Source: Arthrobacter sp. 18067
GTDB lineage: Bacteria; Actinomycetota; Actinomycetes; Actinomycetales; Micrococcaceae
NCBI RefSeq assembly: GCF_902706295.1
Contig: NZ_CACSJJ010000004.1
Coordinates: forward strand, 1 to 64,000
Length of the DNA stretch: 64,000 nucleotides
Reading direction: 5' to 3'
Shown here: positions 8,250-15,846 of the stretch, piece after piece
Position numbering within the stretch: the stretch's first letter is position 1
Layout: every line of letters begins with the position of its first letter
Translations under genes and position numbers: made by a program
The notes under the pieces: model-generated
Told to the model about the DNA's origin: nothing
Databases searched by the model: none
What the model saw: only the letters and a program-made list of their open reading frames with translations

Positions 8250-10922
8250 TCAGGACGAGGTCTGAACAACCAGCCGCGATGCCAGGTCCGAGAGGTCTCT
8301 TACGGAAGCATCGGCATCATGATTTTGGACGAGCCAAGCATCCAACTCGTCCTGAAAAGCCCGCAGCTCCAAGCGAGCAGCCGCTAACCGATTGCTGTTC
8401 ATTGCTCCCGCGAATCGACCAGCCTTTTTATGCAGTGAGGACGCCGTCGCAGGCTCAAAGTGGGCATCGGCCGCCTTGGCGGTCATGCTGGTGAGGTCGG
8501 AGGCTTTGGGTGGCTGCCAATCGAGCACGGCGGAAACAGTGGCTCCCGCCAAGCCAGATACGTCCACCGTCACTACGGTGACCTCGCCGCGGCTTGCAAC
8601 AGAAACGCCGGGATTGTCCTCCACCGGGCCCATTCCCGGCACACCCAGGCGGATTTGAACTCTGCTCAAGGCTTGAGTGGGATCGCTGACGTGCACAGCG
8701 ATCTGACGGGTGCTCTCTTCGACGGCGACGATGCAGGGTGAATCTGCAGCAACGATTGACGCAGCGCCGGCCTCAAAGAAGGCAGCGGAAAAGCGACCGG
8801 ATCTCTCGTGCCGCACCGCTTGGACCGCCGGGGTGTTCGTCACGATCCTGGCGTCCGGCCGCGAGGAGTAGTCATTGGTTGCCTGCTGGTCAGCGTTTGG
8901 CAGCACGGCATAGGCATACGAGCTGGACGTGGCACCTTGACGGTGCTGCAGTGCCAAGGTCAGGTACTCGCCTGTTCGTACTTGGCTGGCGGTGGACCCG
9001 GTTACCGTCCCACTGATATCAGACAACCTGCCGCTCCGGTTTTCCCGCATGGCCAGCATGTCTGGAGCATCCAGCAGCACATAACCCCCAACGCCCCCGA
9101 TATGCGCCCATTTTGCGCCGTTCACGGTTCGGCTCTCACCTATCCTCGGTCCCGGCAAGCCATCAATGACCAAAGGCCCGCTACTGGTCGCGGTCACCCT
9201 CCGGTTCTCTACCGTTGTCTCTGCACTGCGGCCTGATGCAACAGAGATCCCCGCGCCCAAGCACAAGTAGAAATCGTCGAAGAAGAATCGCGAGAAGCGT
9301 CCGTGCATGCTTGAGGGTGCCTTGGCCTTCAGATCGATGGCCGCGGAGCCCCACGTTCCGGCCGAAAGCCCGCCGGCGTACAGGCTGGGGTTGTGGTATT
9401 CCGCACGCCAAGGTACGGGCGTGGCGGCTCGCGGGACCGGGTCTACCGTCGTACCGGGGAGGCGGTAAGGATCCACAGTGCACCAATATCCGTCGTCGTA
9501 CTGCTCCCGGTCCGACGTATAGAGGTAGGTTGCGGCATCCGAGGTATACCACCCTCGCAAATTCTCGTTGTTGCCGGTTTCGTAGTCTGCCATCCGGAGC
9601 GAGTGCATGGCGTAAGCAACGGACCATTCCGCCCGGCGGTGCAGCACCCTGTCCATGGGCCCGAAGACATGGGTGAATTCAGGTGCTGGTCTGGCGGTGA
9701 TTGCTGCGTTCCGGATAATGGCCAACGCTGCAGCCGATTCCCGCAGCCCCAGTCCTTCCGTTGGTTGAGTGCCGCGATAGCCCAGTTCGGCCTTGATGAC
9801 CGTTTCAAGATACCTTCGGGATTCGGAGCTCACGCTGGGCAGCAGGTTCAGCATCCCTCCGATAAACGCGACACCTGTTGACTGGTCACCGGCCACCGTG
9901 GCCAGCTGCCTGCCGCGGACCGTGTCCATCACCAGCCCGCGCCACAGCCATGGTTCAAACGAGCCCTTGAACCATCCCTGCACGATGCTGATATCGGGAC
10001 TCCAGGATGTTCCGGTGGTGCGCGCCGCGATGGCGGTGATGGAGCTCAGGAGTGAAGCGCCGTAGCCGCCTACGTATGGGAACTGGCCATGCTGAATGAA
10101 GGAACCATCAGGATAGAACCCGTCGTTGCTGAAGAAGGCCGCTTCATCCTTGTCTCCGTTGACAAGGCCAACGGGACCCCCATATGGCTTGGCATTGGCA
10201 AGCACCGGTGCCAGATTGTCCTTGGCGGACGCGAGCTCGGCGGCGTCTCCAGCCAAGATCGCCCGTCCGCAGAAGGAATCACAATACAAAACACGATTGG
10301 CAGCAGCGGCCTGCGTACCTGCCTGGGGAATTGACGGGGTGAACAGCCGCTCTGCGGCGACGACGGTCTGCACCAGGGCAGGATCGATTGCCGGGTAGGT
10401 CAAGACCAGTGTGTCGTTGAGTGCTTGGGGGAGGGACACATCCCAGTCGTACCAATTCCCAAATCTGACCCCGGAGGTGGAGAACACGTCGCGGGTCAAC
10501 CAGGCGACTCCGTCGGCAACCATCTGAAGGGCAGCGCCGGCGTCGGGCCCGAGGCTTCCCGCAGCCCAAGCGAGGGCGATCGAACGTAGACGCCGGGCAG
10601 TAGTGCTTACGCGGGCTGAATCGGCGTTGGTTTGACGGGCACTGAGCGGCAGGTCCGCCCAGAGGCCCGTTCGCGTGGGCGTCGTGACATAGCCGGCCAT
10701 TGCCGAGCGGGCCGCGACCGCCATCGCATCCAACTTCGCGGCAATGACAGGGTCTGCACGGTCAAGGTTTTCGCCTACGAGGTAGTGCACCCATTGTTGT
10801 CGCGATGCAGCGAACGCTTCAGCAGTGGCGGCCCGTGCCGGGGAAAGCGTGCTGAAGTGGATTGAAGCCAGGGCGCCGGCCAGGAAGGTAGATTTCAGCA
10901 CCGTGCGACGATTGACGCTCAT
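8250..10922 (-). CDS. Polysaccharide lyase family 8, Tat-exported
   Basis: 890 residues. The signal contains NRRTVLK, a twin-arginine motif, with probable cleavage near ARAA (about 32). The alpha/alpha-toroid holds NWYDWDVSLP (156-165), and the PL8 catalytic triad is visible as Asn209 (AAANR), His278 and Tyr287 in DGSFIQHGQFPYVGGYG. NNENLRGWYTSD and the beta-sandwich domains follow. PL8 enzymes eliminate across uronic-acid linkages in hyaluronate, chondroitin or xanthan. A second PL8 enzyme lies at 51475-53961. The start at 10922 has AGAGGA upstream. Specificity is not readable. Confidence 0.88.
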   Translation of the reverse strand: MSVNRRTVLKSTFLAGALASIHFSTLSPARAATAEAFAASRQQWVHYLVGENLDRADPVIAAKLDAMAVAARSAMAGYVTTPTRTGLWADLPLSARQTNADSARVSTTARRLRSIALAWAAGSLGPDAGAALQMVADGVAWLTRDVFSTSGVRFGNWYDWDVSLPQALNDTLVLTYPAIDPALVQTVVAAERLFTPSIPQAGTQAAAANRVLYCDSFCGRAILAGDAAELASAKDNLAPVLANAKPYGGPVGLVNGDKDEAAFFSNDGFYPDGSFIQHGQFPYVGGYGASLLSSITAIAARTTGTSWSPDISIVQGWFKGSFEPWLWRGLVMDTVRGRQLATVAGDQSTGVAFIGGMLNLLPSVSSESRRYLETVIKAELGYRGTQPTEGLGLRESAAALAIIRNAAITARPAPEFTHVFGPMDRVLHRRAEWSVAYAMHSLRMADYETGNNENLRGWYTSDAATYLYTSDREQYDDGYWCTVDPYRLPGTTVDPVPRAATPVPWRAEYHNPSLYAGGLSAGTWGSAAIDLKAKAPSSMHGRFSRFFFDDFYLCLGAGISVASGRSAETTVENRRVTATSSGPLVIDGLPGPRIGESRTVNGAKWAHIGGVGGYVLLDAPDMLAMRENRSGRLSDISGTVTGSTASQVRTGEYLTLALQHRQGATSSSYAYAVLPNADQQATNDYSSRPDARIVTNTPAVQAVRHERSGRFSAAFFEAGAASIVAADSPCIVAVEESTRQIAVHVSDPTQALSRVQIRLGVPGMGPVEDNPGVSVASRGEVTVVTVDVSGLAGATVSAVLDWQPPKASDLTSMTAKAADAHFEPATASSLHKKAGRFAGAMNSNRLAAARLELRAFQDELDAWLVQNHDADASVRDLSDLASRLVVQTSS

Positions 10923-11106
10923 GATTACGTGTTCCTCTCGTGAACTACGGCAGCAGTCAAAGACGGACCGTACCGAACGGATTTCCCGATGCTAGGGACA
11001 CGCGGTCGCGTTGAGGAACGAAGGGAACAAAAGTGAACAGAACTGGAATCAGATGGAGAGTGTTCTGGACACCGACCTCCGCCTCCGGGCGTGGGACCAT
11101 GAAAAC

Positions 11107-12078
11107 ATGACCATCGCAGACGCCCCGCCCGTTGTTGCGGCCGCGGCAGATGCATCCGTCAGGTGGCATCCGGGCGGTTCCTTCCGTTTGGACCAGACCA
11201 TGTTTCCGCTGATGCGCGGCAACGCGGATCCTTCCTTCGCAGCACACCACAATGGCTTCTGGATGGCTTTCACTGCTCCCTCGGGCCCCGTGACTCTCCG
11301 CCTCTCGGCGGGCGGTTTGGGCGCCGATTCCTTCGTGGACGCACAAGCCTGGGGACCCGGAGCAGCGGATGCCATCGCCGGAGTGCCGAGGCTCTTGGGC
11401 GCCGATGACGACTGGTCCGGATTCGACGAGCCGACGTTCCATGCCACCCTCCCGCGCCTTGTCACTGAAGCACGACGCCGGAACCTGGCTCTGCGGCTGC
11501 CCTCGACCGGGCGGGTTGTCGACTCCCTTGTGCCCACCATTTTGGAGCAAAAGGTCACCACTTTGGAGGCTCGTCGCGGGTACCGGTATTTGATGTATCG
11601 CTACGGAACACCCGCACCTGGCAAGGCCCCTTCCGGGCTCCTCGTGCCTCCTACCGCCAGGCAGTGGCTGGCCATTCCGTCCTGGGACTGGCACAAGGCC
11701 GGGGTTGGACCACAACGCTCGGCGACGGTGATGCGGGCGCTGCAGTCCGCCGTCGCGCTTGAACGTTTGGCGGACCTGGACTCCGCCCGGGCCGGTGCAA
11801 AGCTGCAGACCATTCCCGGAATAGGCATCTGGACCGCAGCTGAGGTGGTCCAGCGGACGCATGGCTGTCCGGATTCGATCTCCGTGGGCGACTACCACCT
11901 GGCCTCGTACGTGGGCTATGCCCTGACAGGCAGGAAGACCGATGACGCCGGCATGATCGAACTCCTGGAACCGTGGCGCGGGCAGCGGCAGCGTCTGGTC
12001 AGGATGCTGTATGTGAGCGGCTTCCGCAAACCCACTTTCGGGCCACGCATGACCGTTCAGGATCATCGCAGGCACTGA
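11107..12078 (+). CDS. DNA-3-methyladenine glycosylase II-like (HhH-GPD) protein
   Basis: About 323 residues in the AlkA/HhH-GPD superfamily, excising alkylated bases from DNA. The helix-hairpin-helix LQTIPGIGIWTA is followed by the catalytic Asp in SVGDYHL (Asp262). TILEQKVTTLEA is the usual motif ahead of it. The N-terminal third is a beta-rich domain as in AlkA-type two-domain glycosylases. I favour ATG 11107 (MTIADA), though in-frame starts at 11053 and 11011 exist and none has a clear ribosome-binding site. It is convergent with the DUF559 gene, with a 65-bp palindrome copy between the stops. Confidence 0.78.
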   Translation: MTIADAPPVVAAAADASVRWHPGGSFRLDQTMFPLMRGNADPSFAAHHNGFWMAFTAPSGPVTLRLSAGGLGADSFVDAQAWGPGAADAIAGVPRLLGADDDWSGFDEPTFHATLPRLVTEARRRNLALRLPSTGRVVDSLVPTILEQKVTTLEARRGYRYLMYRYGTPAPGKAPSGLLVPPTARQWLAIPSWDWHKAGVGPQRSATVMRALQSAVALERLADLDSARAGAKLQTIPGIGIWTAAEVVQRTHGCPDSISVGDYHLASYVGYALTGRKTDDAGMIELLEPWRGQRQRLVRMLYVSGFRKPTFGPRMTVQDHRRH

Positions 12079-12087
12079 CCTTTAAAA

Positions 12088-12152
12088 GCAACGCGGGGTC
12101 AGATACGGCCCATCCTGGCTCCATCTTTGGGCCGTAAGTGACCCCGGGTTGC
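12088..12152. repeat. 65-bp palindromic repeat, copy A
   Basis: Arms 12088-12113 and 12127-12152 around the 13-nt centre CCTGGCTCCATCT. The left arm differs from consensus at two adjacent positions and the right arm at two others; none is compensated on the other arm. It fills the gap between the convergent AlkA-like and DUF559 genes. The DUF559 stop codon TAA (12153-12155) directly abuts the right arm. Confidence 0.9.
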
Positions 12153-13073
12153 TTAGGGCGCACGCAGCTTCGCTTTCTTGATTCTCCCGATCGCTCCAGC
12201 AAAGCCATCGGCCAGATCGTCGGCATTGAGCTTGAAGTAGCTCCACCCCGCGCTTAGAAATGCCTCATCCCGCCGATTATCGCGCGATTGTTGCTGCCTC
12301 GTCAGGTGGTGCGCTCCGTCGTACTGGACCGCAATCCGGAAACGTCGGTATCCAAGATCGGCCGCAGGTGACATGGGGTCCGTCGGGTTAAGCCGCAATT
12401 GCAGTTCCGGTTCGGGCAGTCCGGCCTCCCTCATGGCCAGTCTCAAGAATGTCTCGGGATACGAATCGGCACCCACCTGCATTTCTTCAAGTGCGAGCCT
12501 TGCCTTCTCCACCCCCTGAAGGTTGGGGTGTTGTCTTATCAGCAGTTGCAGTCCGGAGAGGTAGGCGTAGGGCTCCGTACGAAACTCCAACGACGGGCGT
12601 GGCCGCCTGATCAACTGGTCCCCCATGGCAATCACATAATTGAGGGGAAGAACGTTGGCCAGGTCCAGCCACGTCCGGGGACGCACCGATACTGGAATTC
12701 CGTCCAAGTCCATAACTTCCCCGGGATGAACACGGACGCGGTGTCCGGTTACTCCGGAACGGCGGACCCTTGGAAGGGTGTGCGGTTTGCTGAGGTGAAT
12801 CGACTTTCCGCCATCCAACCACGGAGGGAGCCCCAAACCCGTAAGGATTGCCGCAGTTTCGTGGGAAATCCATGCTCCCGGTGTTGCCTCCGTAAGCACC
12901 CGGGCGCGTTCGACCAAGTCGAGGGGTCTCCCCTTTGGCACGTGAATCAACCGGCCGCCGTCGGAGAGGTCTTTCGCCCTCAGCCTCTTGGCCGGGATGC
13001 CAAGCTCGCGTGATTCGTAGGTGGTGAACGCCCGGTACCGGAGTCCCTCGGGCAGCGGGTTGATACGGACCAT
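12153..13073 (-). CDS. DUF559 (VSR-like endonuclease fold) protein with AbiEi-like N-terminus
   Basis: 306 residues. The N-terminal half (FTTYESRELGI, LRAKDLSDGGRLIHV) resembles the winged-helix AbiEi-type antitoxin domain often fused in actinobacteria. The C-terminal half is a PD-(D/E)XK-like domain: PETFLRLAMREAGLPEPELQ, then AADLGYRRFRIAVQYDGAHH, with Asp and Glu in the expected places. Such proteins are common in Arthrobacter genomes and their role is unproven; nuclease activity is inferred. ATG at 13073 has GAAGG upstream. The gene is bracketed by palindrome copies A and B. Confidence 0.72.
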   Translation of the reverse strand: MVRINPLPEGLRYRAFTTYESRELGIPAKRLRAKDLSDGGRLIHVPKGRPLDLVERARVLTEATPGAWISHETAAILTGLGLPPWLDGGKSIHLSKPHTLPRVRRSGVTGHRVRVHPGEVMDLDGIPVSVRPRTWLDLANVLPLNYVIAMGDQLIRRPRPSLEFRTEPYAYLSGLQLLIRQHPNLQGVEKARLALEEMQVGADSYPETFLRLAMREAGLPEPELQLRLNPTDPMSPAADLGYRRFRIAVQYDGAHHLTRQQQSRDNRRDEAFLSAGWSYFKLNADDLADGFAGAIGRIKKAKLRAP

Positions 13074-13138
13074 GCCTTCAAGTCTGTCGGCGAAGCGCGG
13101 CCCTCAAAGCGTTATCCACAGGTTGAGTTCCCAAAGAT

Positions 13139-13203
13139 GCGACGCGGGGTCACTTACGGCCCATTAGCGGCCCCAACATGGGCCGTAAGTGACCCCGTGT
13201 TGG
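13139..13203. repeat. 65-bp palindromic repeat, copy B
   Basis: Arms 13139-13164 and 13178-13203 around the 13-nt centre TAGCGGCCCCAAC. It lies 65 nt upstream of the DUF559 start and 2 nt beyond the stop codon of the acyl-CoA synthetase on the other side. With copy A it flanks the DUF559 gene. Confidence 0.9.
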
Positions 13204-13205
13204 AG

Positions 13206-14882
13206 TTATAGGTGCAGGCGGGACACCGCTTCCTGTCTCATGTCCACCTTCCGAACCTTGCCCGAGACCGTCATGGGGAAGCTCTTGCGGACGTCCACAT
13301 AGCGGGGGATCTTGTAGTGGGCCAGCTTCCCGCGGCAGTATTCGGCCACGTCCACGGCGGTCAGCGGCTCTGCACCTGGTTTGAGGATGATGCACGCCAT
13401 CAGTTCCTCACCATATTTTTCGTCCGGAACGCCAATCACTTGGACATCCTGGATGGACGGGTGCAGATACAGGAACTCCTCGATCTCGCGCGGGTAGATG
13501 TTCTCCCCTCCCCGGATCACCATGTCCTTGATCCGGCCCTCGATCACCAAGTAGCCGCCCTGGTCCATACGGGCAAGGTCGCCGGTGTGCATCCAACCCT
13601 CAGCGTCGATCGCTTCTGCCGTCTTGTCCGGCTGGCCCCAATAGCCCTGCATCACGGCATAACCGCGCGTGCAGAGCTCACCGATCACGCCACGCTCCAC
13701 CACCTCGCCCGAGCCCGGGTCCACGATCCTGCTCTCCAAATGCGGCATGGTCCGTCCCACCGTGGTGGTGCGCTGCTCCAGGGTGTCCCCCGCCCGGGTC
13801 ATGGTGGACACAGGCGAAGTTTCCGTCATGCCGTAACAGATGGCCACATCCACCATGTGCATCTCGTCGATGACCCGGCGCATCACTTCGATGGGACACA
13901 GCGAACCTGCCATGACGCCGGTCCGCAGCGTCGAGAGGTCGTAGGATGCGAAATCCTCCAGCGCCAGCTCTGCGATGAACATGGTGGGAACGCCGTACAG
14001 CGAGGTTCCGCCGAAGTCCTGCACCGCTTCCAGCGCGGCCGACGGATTGAAGCCGCGGCCGGGAATGATGGTGGCCGCTCCGAAGCTCAACGCGTTCAGA
14101 TTGCCGATCACCATACCGAAGCAGTGATAGAACGGCACCGGAATCACCACGCGGTCGTGCTCCGTGTAGCCCAGCAGACGCCCGATTGAGTTCCCGTTGT
14201 TCAGGATGTTGTGGTGGGTCAGGGTGGCACCCTTCGGGAAGCCTGTGGTTCCCGAGGTGTACTGCAAGTTGATGGGATCGTACGGGTCCAGTTCGGCCAT
14301 GCGCTCCGCCACTGCTGAAGGCCCGACGCCGTCAGCCCGGGTCAGGAGCTCGGCGTAGGTGAGTTCGTGGCTGGCTTCCGGTTCGCCCACGTTCAATCCG
14401 AGAGCAGGGTCTCCCGGCAGGAAGACGATTTCCCGGAGTTCGGGACAGCTGGCGGCCGCGTTCCTGGCCATGCCCACATAGTCGCTGTTCTTGTCGGACG
14501 GCGCAGTCACCAGCATCCGCATGCCGTTCTGCTTCACCACGAACTCCAGCTCATGGCTCCGGTAGGCGGGATTCACATTGACCAGCACCGCGCCGATCTT
14601 GGCGGTGGCGTACTGGAGGATGGTCCATTCGGCGCAGTTGGGACTCCAGATTCCGATCCGCTCGCCCTTGGCCACACCGGTGGCGAGCAGTGCGCGGGCG
14701 AGGCGATTGACGTCGTCGTTCAGCTTTTGGTAGCTCCAGCGGCGGGCATCACCGCCGGGTGTCGCGGCCGCTTCAATCAGGGCGTCCCGTAAGGGGAACT
14801 GGGCGGCGATGCGCTCAAAATTGGCGCCGATGGTCTCTTCGAGCAGCGGGACGTCAGTGTCTCCGGCAGTGTAGGACAACAT
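13206..14882 (-). CDS. Acyl-CoA synthetase (AMP-binding, FadD-like)
   Basis: 558 residues of the adenylate-forming family: P-loop YTSGTTGFPKG, adenylate motif YGMTETSP, hinge GRIKDMVIRGGENIYP, and C-terminal lysine region VSGKVRKVDMR. It activates medium- or long-chain fatty acids, or a related carboxylate, to the CoA thioester. Start ATG 14882 lacks a Shine-Dalgarno; TAGCGT lies 6 nt upstream (14894-14889 on this strand), suggesting a leaderless transcript. It is divergent from the ABM-domain gene 83 nt away, which has the same arrangement. Chain-length preference is unknown. Confidence 0.87.
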   Translation of the reverse strand: MLSYTAGDTDVPLLEETIGANFERIAAQFPLRDALIEAAATPGGDARRWSYQKLNDDVNRLARALLATGVAKGERIGIWSPNCAEWTILQYATAKIGAVLVNVNPAYRSHELEFVVKQNGMRMLVTAPSDKNSDYVGMARNAAASCPELREIVFLPGDPALGLNVGEPEASHELTYAELLTRADGVGPSAVAERMAELDPYDPINLQYTSGTTGFPKGATLTHHNILNNGNSIGRLLGYTEHDRVVIPVPFYHCFGMVIGNLNALSFGAATIIPGRGFNPSAALEAVQDFGGTSLYGVPTMFIAELALEDFASYDLSTLRTGVMAGSLCPIEVMRRVIDEMHMVDVAICYGMTETSPVSTMTRAGDTLEQRTTTVGRTMPHLESRIVDPGSGEVVERGVIGELCTRGYAVMQGYWGQPDKTAEAIDAEGWMHTGDLARMDQGGYLVIEGRIKDMVIRGGENIYPREIEEFLYLHPSIQDVQVIGVPDEKYGEELMACIILKPGAEPLTAVDVAEYCRGKLAHYKIPRYVDVRKSFPMTVSGKVRKVDMRQEAVSRLHL

Positions 14883-14965
14883 GACGGAACGCTACCAAGG
14901 GACTGCGCGCAACAGAACCGTAACCACCTCCAGTGGCGCCGTGTCCTGCCGGTAGGGTTGGATCC

Positions 14966-15244
14966 ATGAGTGCACCCATTGACCTGCAGGCCACGTTCAT
15001 CCCCAACGAAGGCGAGTTCTTCCGTGTGAAGCTCGCTTTGGAAATCGCCATCGACGAGGTCGTGAACGAGCCCGGCTGCATCCGCTATGAGCTGACCGAA
15101 GCCACCGAGGAAAAGCTGGTCCTGACCGAGCGTTGGGAATCCGAGGAACTCCTCGAGAAGCACTCCAAGGGTATTGCCGTCCAGGACCTGAACGAGTCCC
15201 TCAGTGCGCTTCTTTCCGAGCCCGTCAAGCTCGAACGGCTCTAG
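14966..15244 (+). CDS. Antibiotic-biosynthesis-monooxygenase (ABM) fold protein, YgiN-like
   Basis: 92 residues. A ferredoxin-like dimeric alpha-beta fold is suggested by DLQATFIPNEGEF, EPGCIRYEL, and ERWESEELLEKHS, the signature spacing of small ABM/quinol monooxygenases. The role is probably quinone or reactive-metabolite handling, not antibiotic synthesis. ATG 14966 has no ribosome-binding site, but TAGGGT (14953-14958) lies 7 nt upstream, so the message is probably leaderless. It ends before a strong bidirectional terminator. Confidence 0.72.
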   Translation: MSAPIDLQATFIPNEGEFFRVKLALEIAIDEVVNEPGCIRYELTEATEEKLVLTERWESEELLEKHSKGIAVQDLNESLSALLSEPVKLERL

Positions 15245-15301
15245 GCTCTTTCCGCTTCAGTTCGGCGAAAACGCCGGAAAGCTGCGATGACACCTTAAAT
15301 G

Positions 15302-15341
15302 CAACGAGGTCGCCGGAATTTTCCGGCGACCTCGTTGTTTT
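15302..15341. terminator. Rho-independent terminator, bidirectional
   Basis: Perfect 16-bp stem, 15302-15317 with 15322-15337, loop ATTT, followed by TTTT. It lies between the convergent ABM-domain gene and the thioredoxin gene. Confidence 0.92.
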
Positions 15342-15378
15342 ACGGCGGTTTCGGTGTTTCAAGCAGCCGGGTTGGTCT

Positions 15379-15756
15379 TTAGTTTTCCTGGGCCTCGGCA
15401 CGGGCCTTGGCAACGTGGGCGTGGACTTCTTCCATGTCCAGTCCCTTTACGGCCTCGATGACCTGTTCAAGCTGCGGGCCGTTGAGGGCGCCCGGCTGCG
15501 AGAAGACCAGGACCTTTTCGCGGAAAGCCATCAGCGTGGGGATGGAGGTGATCCCGGCTTCGGCGGCGAGCTGCTGCTCGGCCTCGGTGTCCACCTTCGC
15601 GAAAACAACGTCGGTGTGCTTCTCCGACGCTGCCCCGTACGTGGGCGCAAACTGGCGGCACGGGCTGCACCAGGCAGCCCAGAAGTCCACCAGGACAATG
15701 TCGTTGTCCTCGATGGTCGATGCGAACTGTTCCCCAGTGATGTCAACTGTAGCCAT
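15379..15756 (-). CDS. Thioredoxin with a WCSPC active site
   Basis: 125 residues, a standard thioredoxin fold: VLVDFWAAWCSPCRQFAP with redox cysteines 30 and 33, and the cis-proline segment TSIPTLMAFREK. The active site is WCSPC, not the canonical WCGPC, and the C-terminus extends about 15 residues beyond a minimal thioredoxin. It is a cytoplasmic disulfide reductase. ATG 15756 is preceded by TACCGT 6 nt upstream (15768-15763 on this strand) and no properly spaced Shine-Dalgarno, so it may be leaderless. Not linked to a thioredoxin reductase here, so it is probably a secondary thioredoxin. Confidence 0.88.
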   Translation of the reverse strand: MATVDITGEQFASTIEDNDIVLVDFWAAWCSPCRQFAPTYGAASEKHTDVVFAKVDTEAEQQLAAEAGITSIPTLMAFREKVLVFSQPGALNGPQLEQVIEAVKGLDMEEVHAHVAKARAEAQEN

Positions 15757-15846
15757 GCTTCCACGGTACGCGACCCTGCCTGCTAAGTCCCGTGGAGCAG
15801 TGCCCTGTTCGCTTCCCGCGTTACCGGGAATAAAGCAGTCGAGCGG

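Noticed and set aside
12088..12152. Palindromic repeats read as ordinary Rho-independent terminators
   Set aside because: The stems are far longer than usual, lack a T-tract, recur with near-identical arms, and one copy sits inside a co-directional gene pair. They may still impede transcription.
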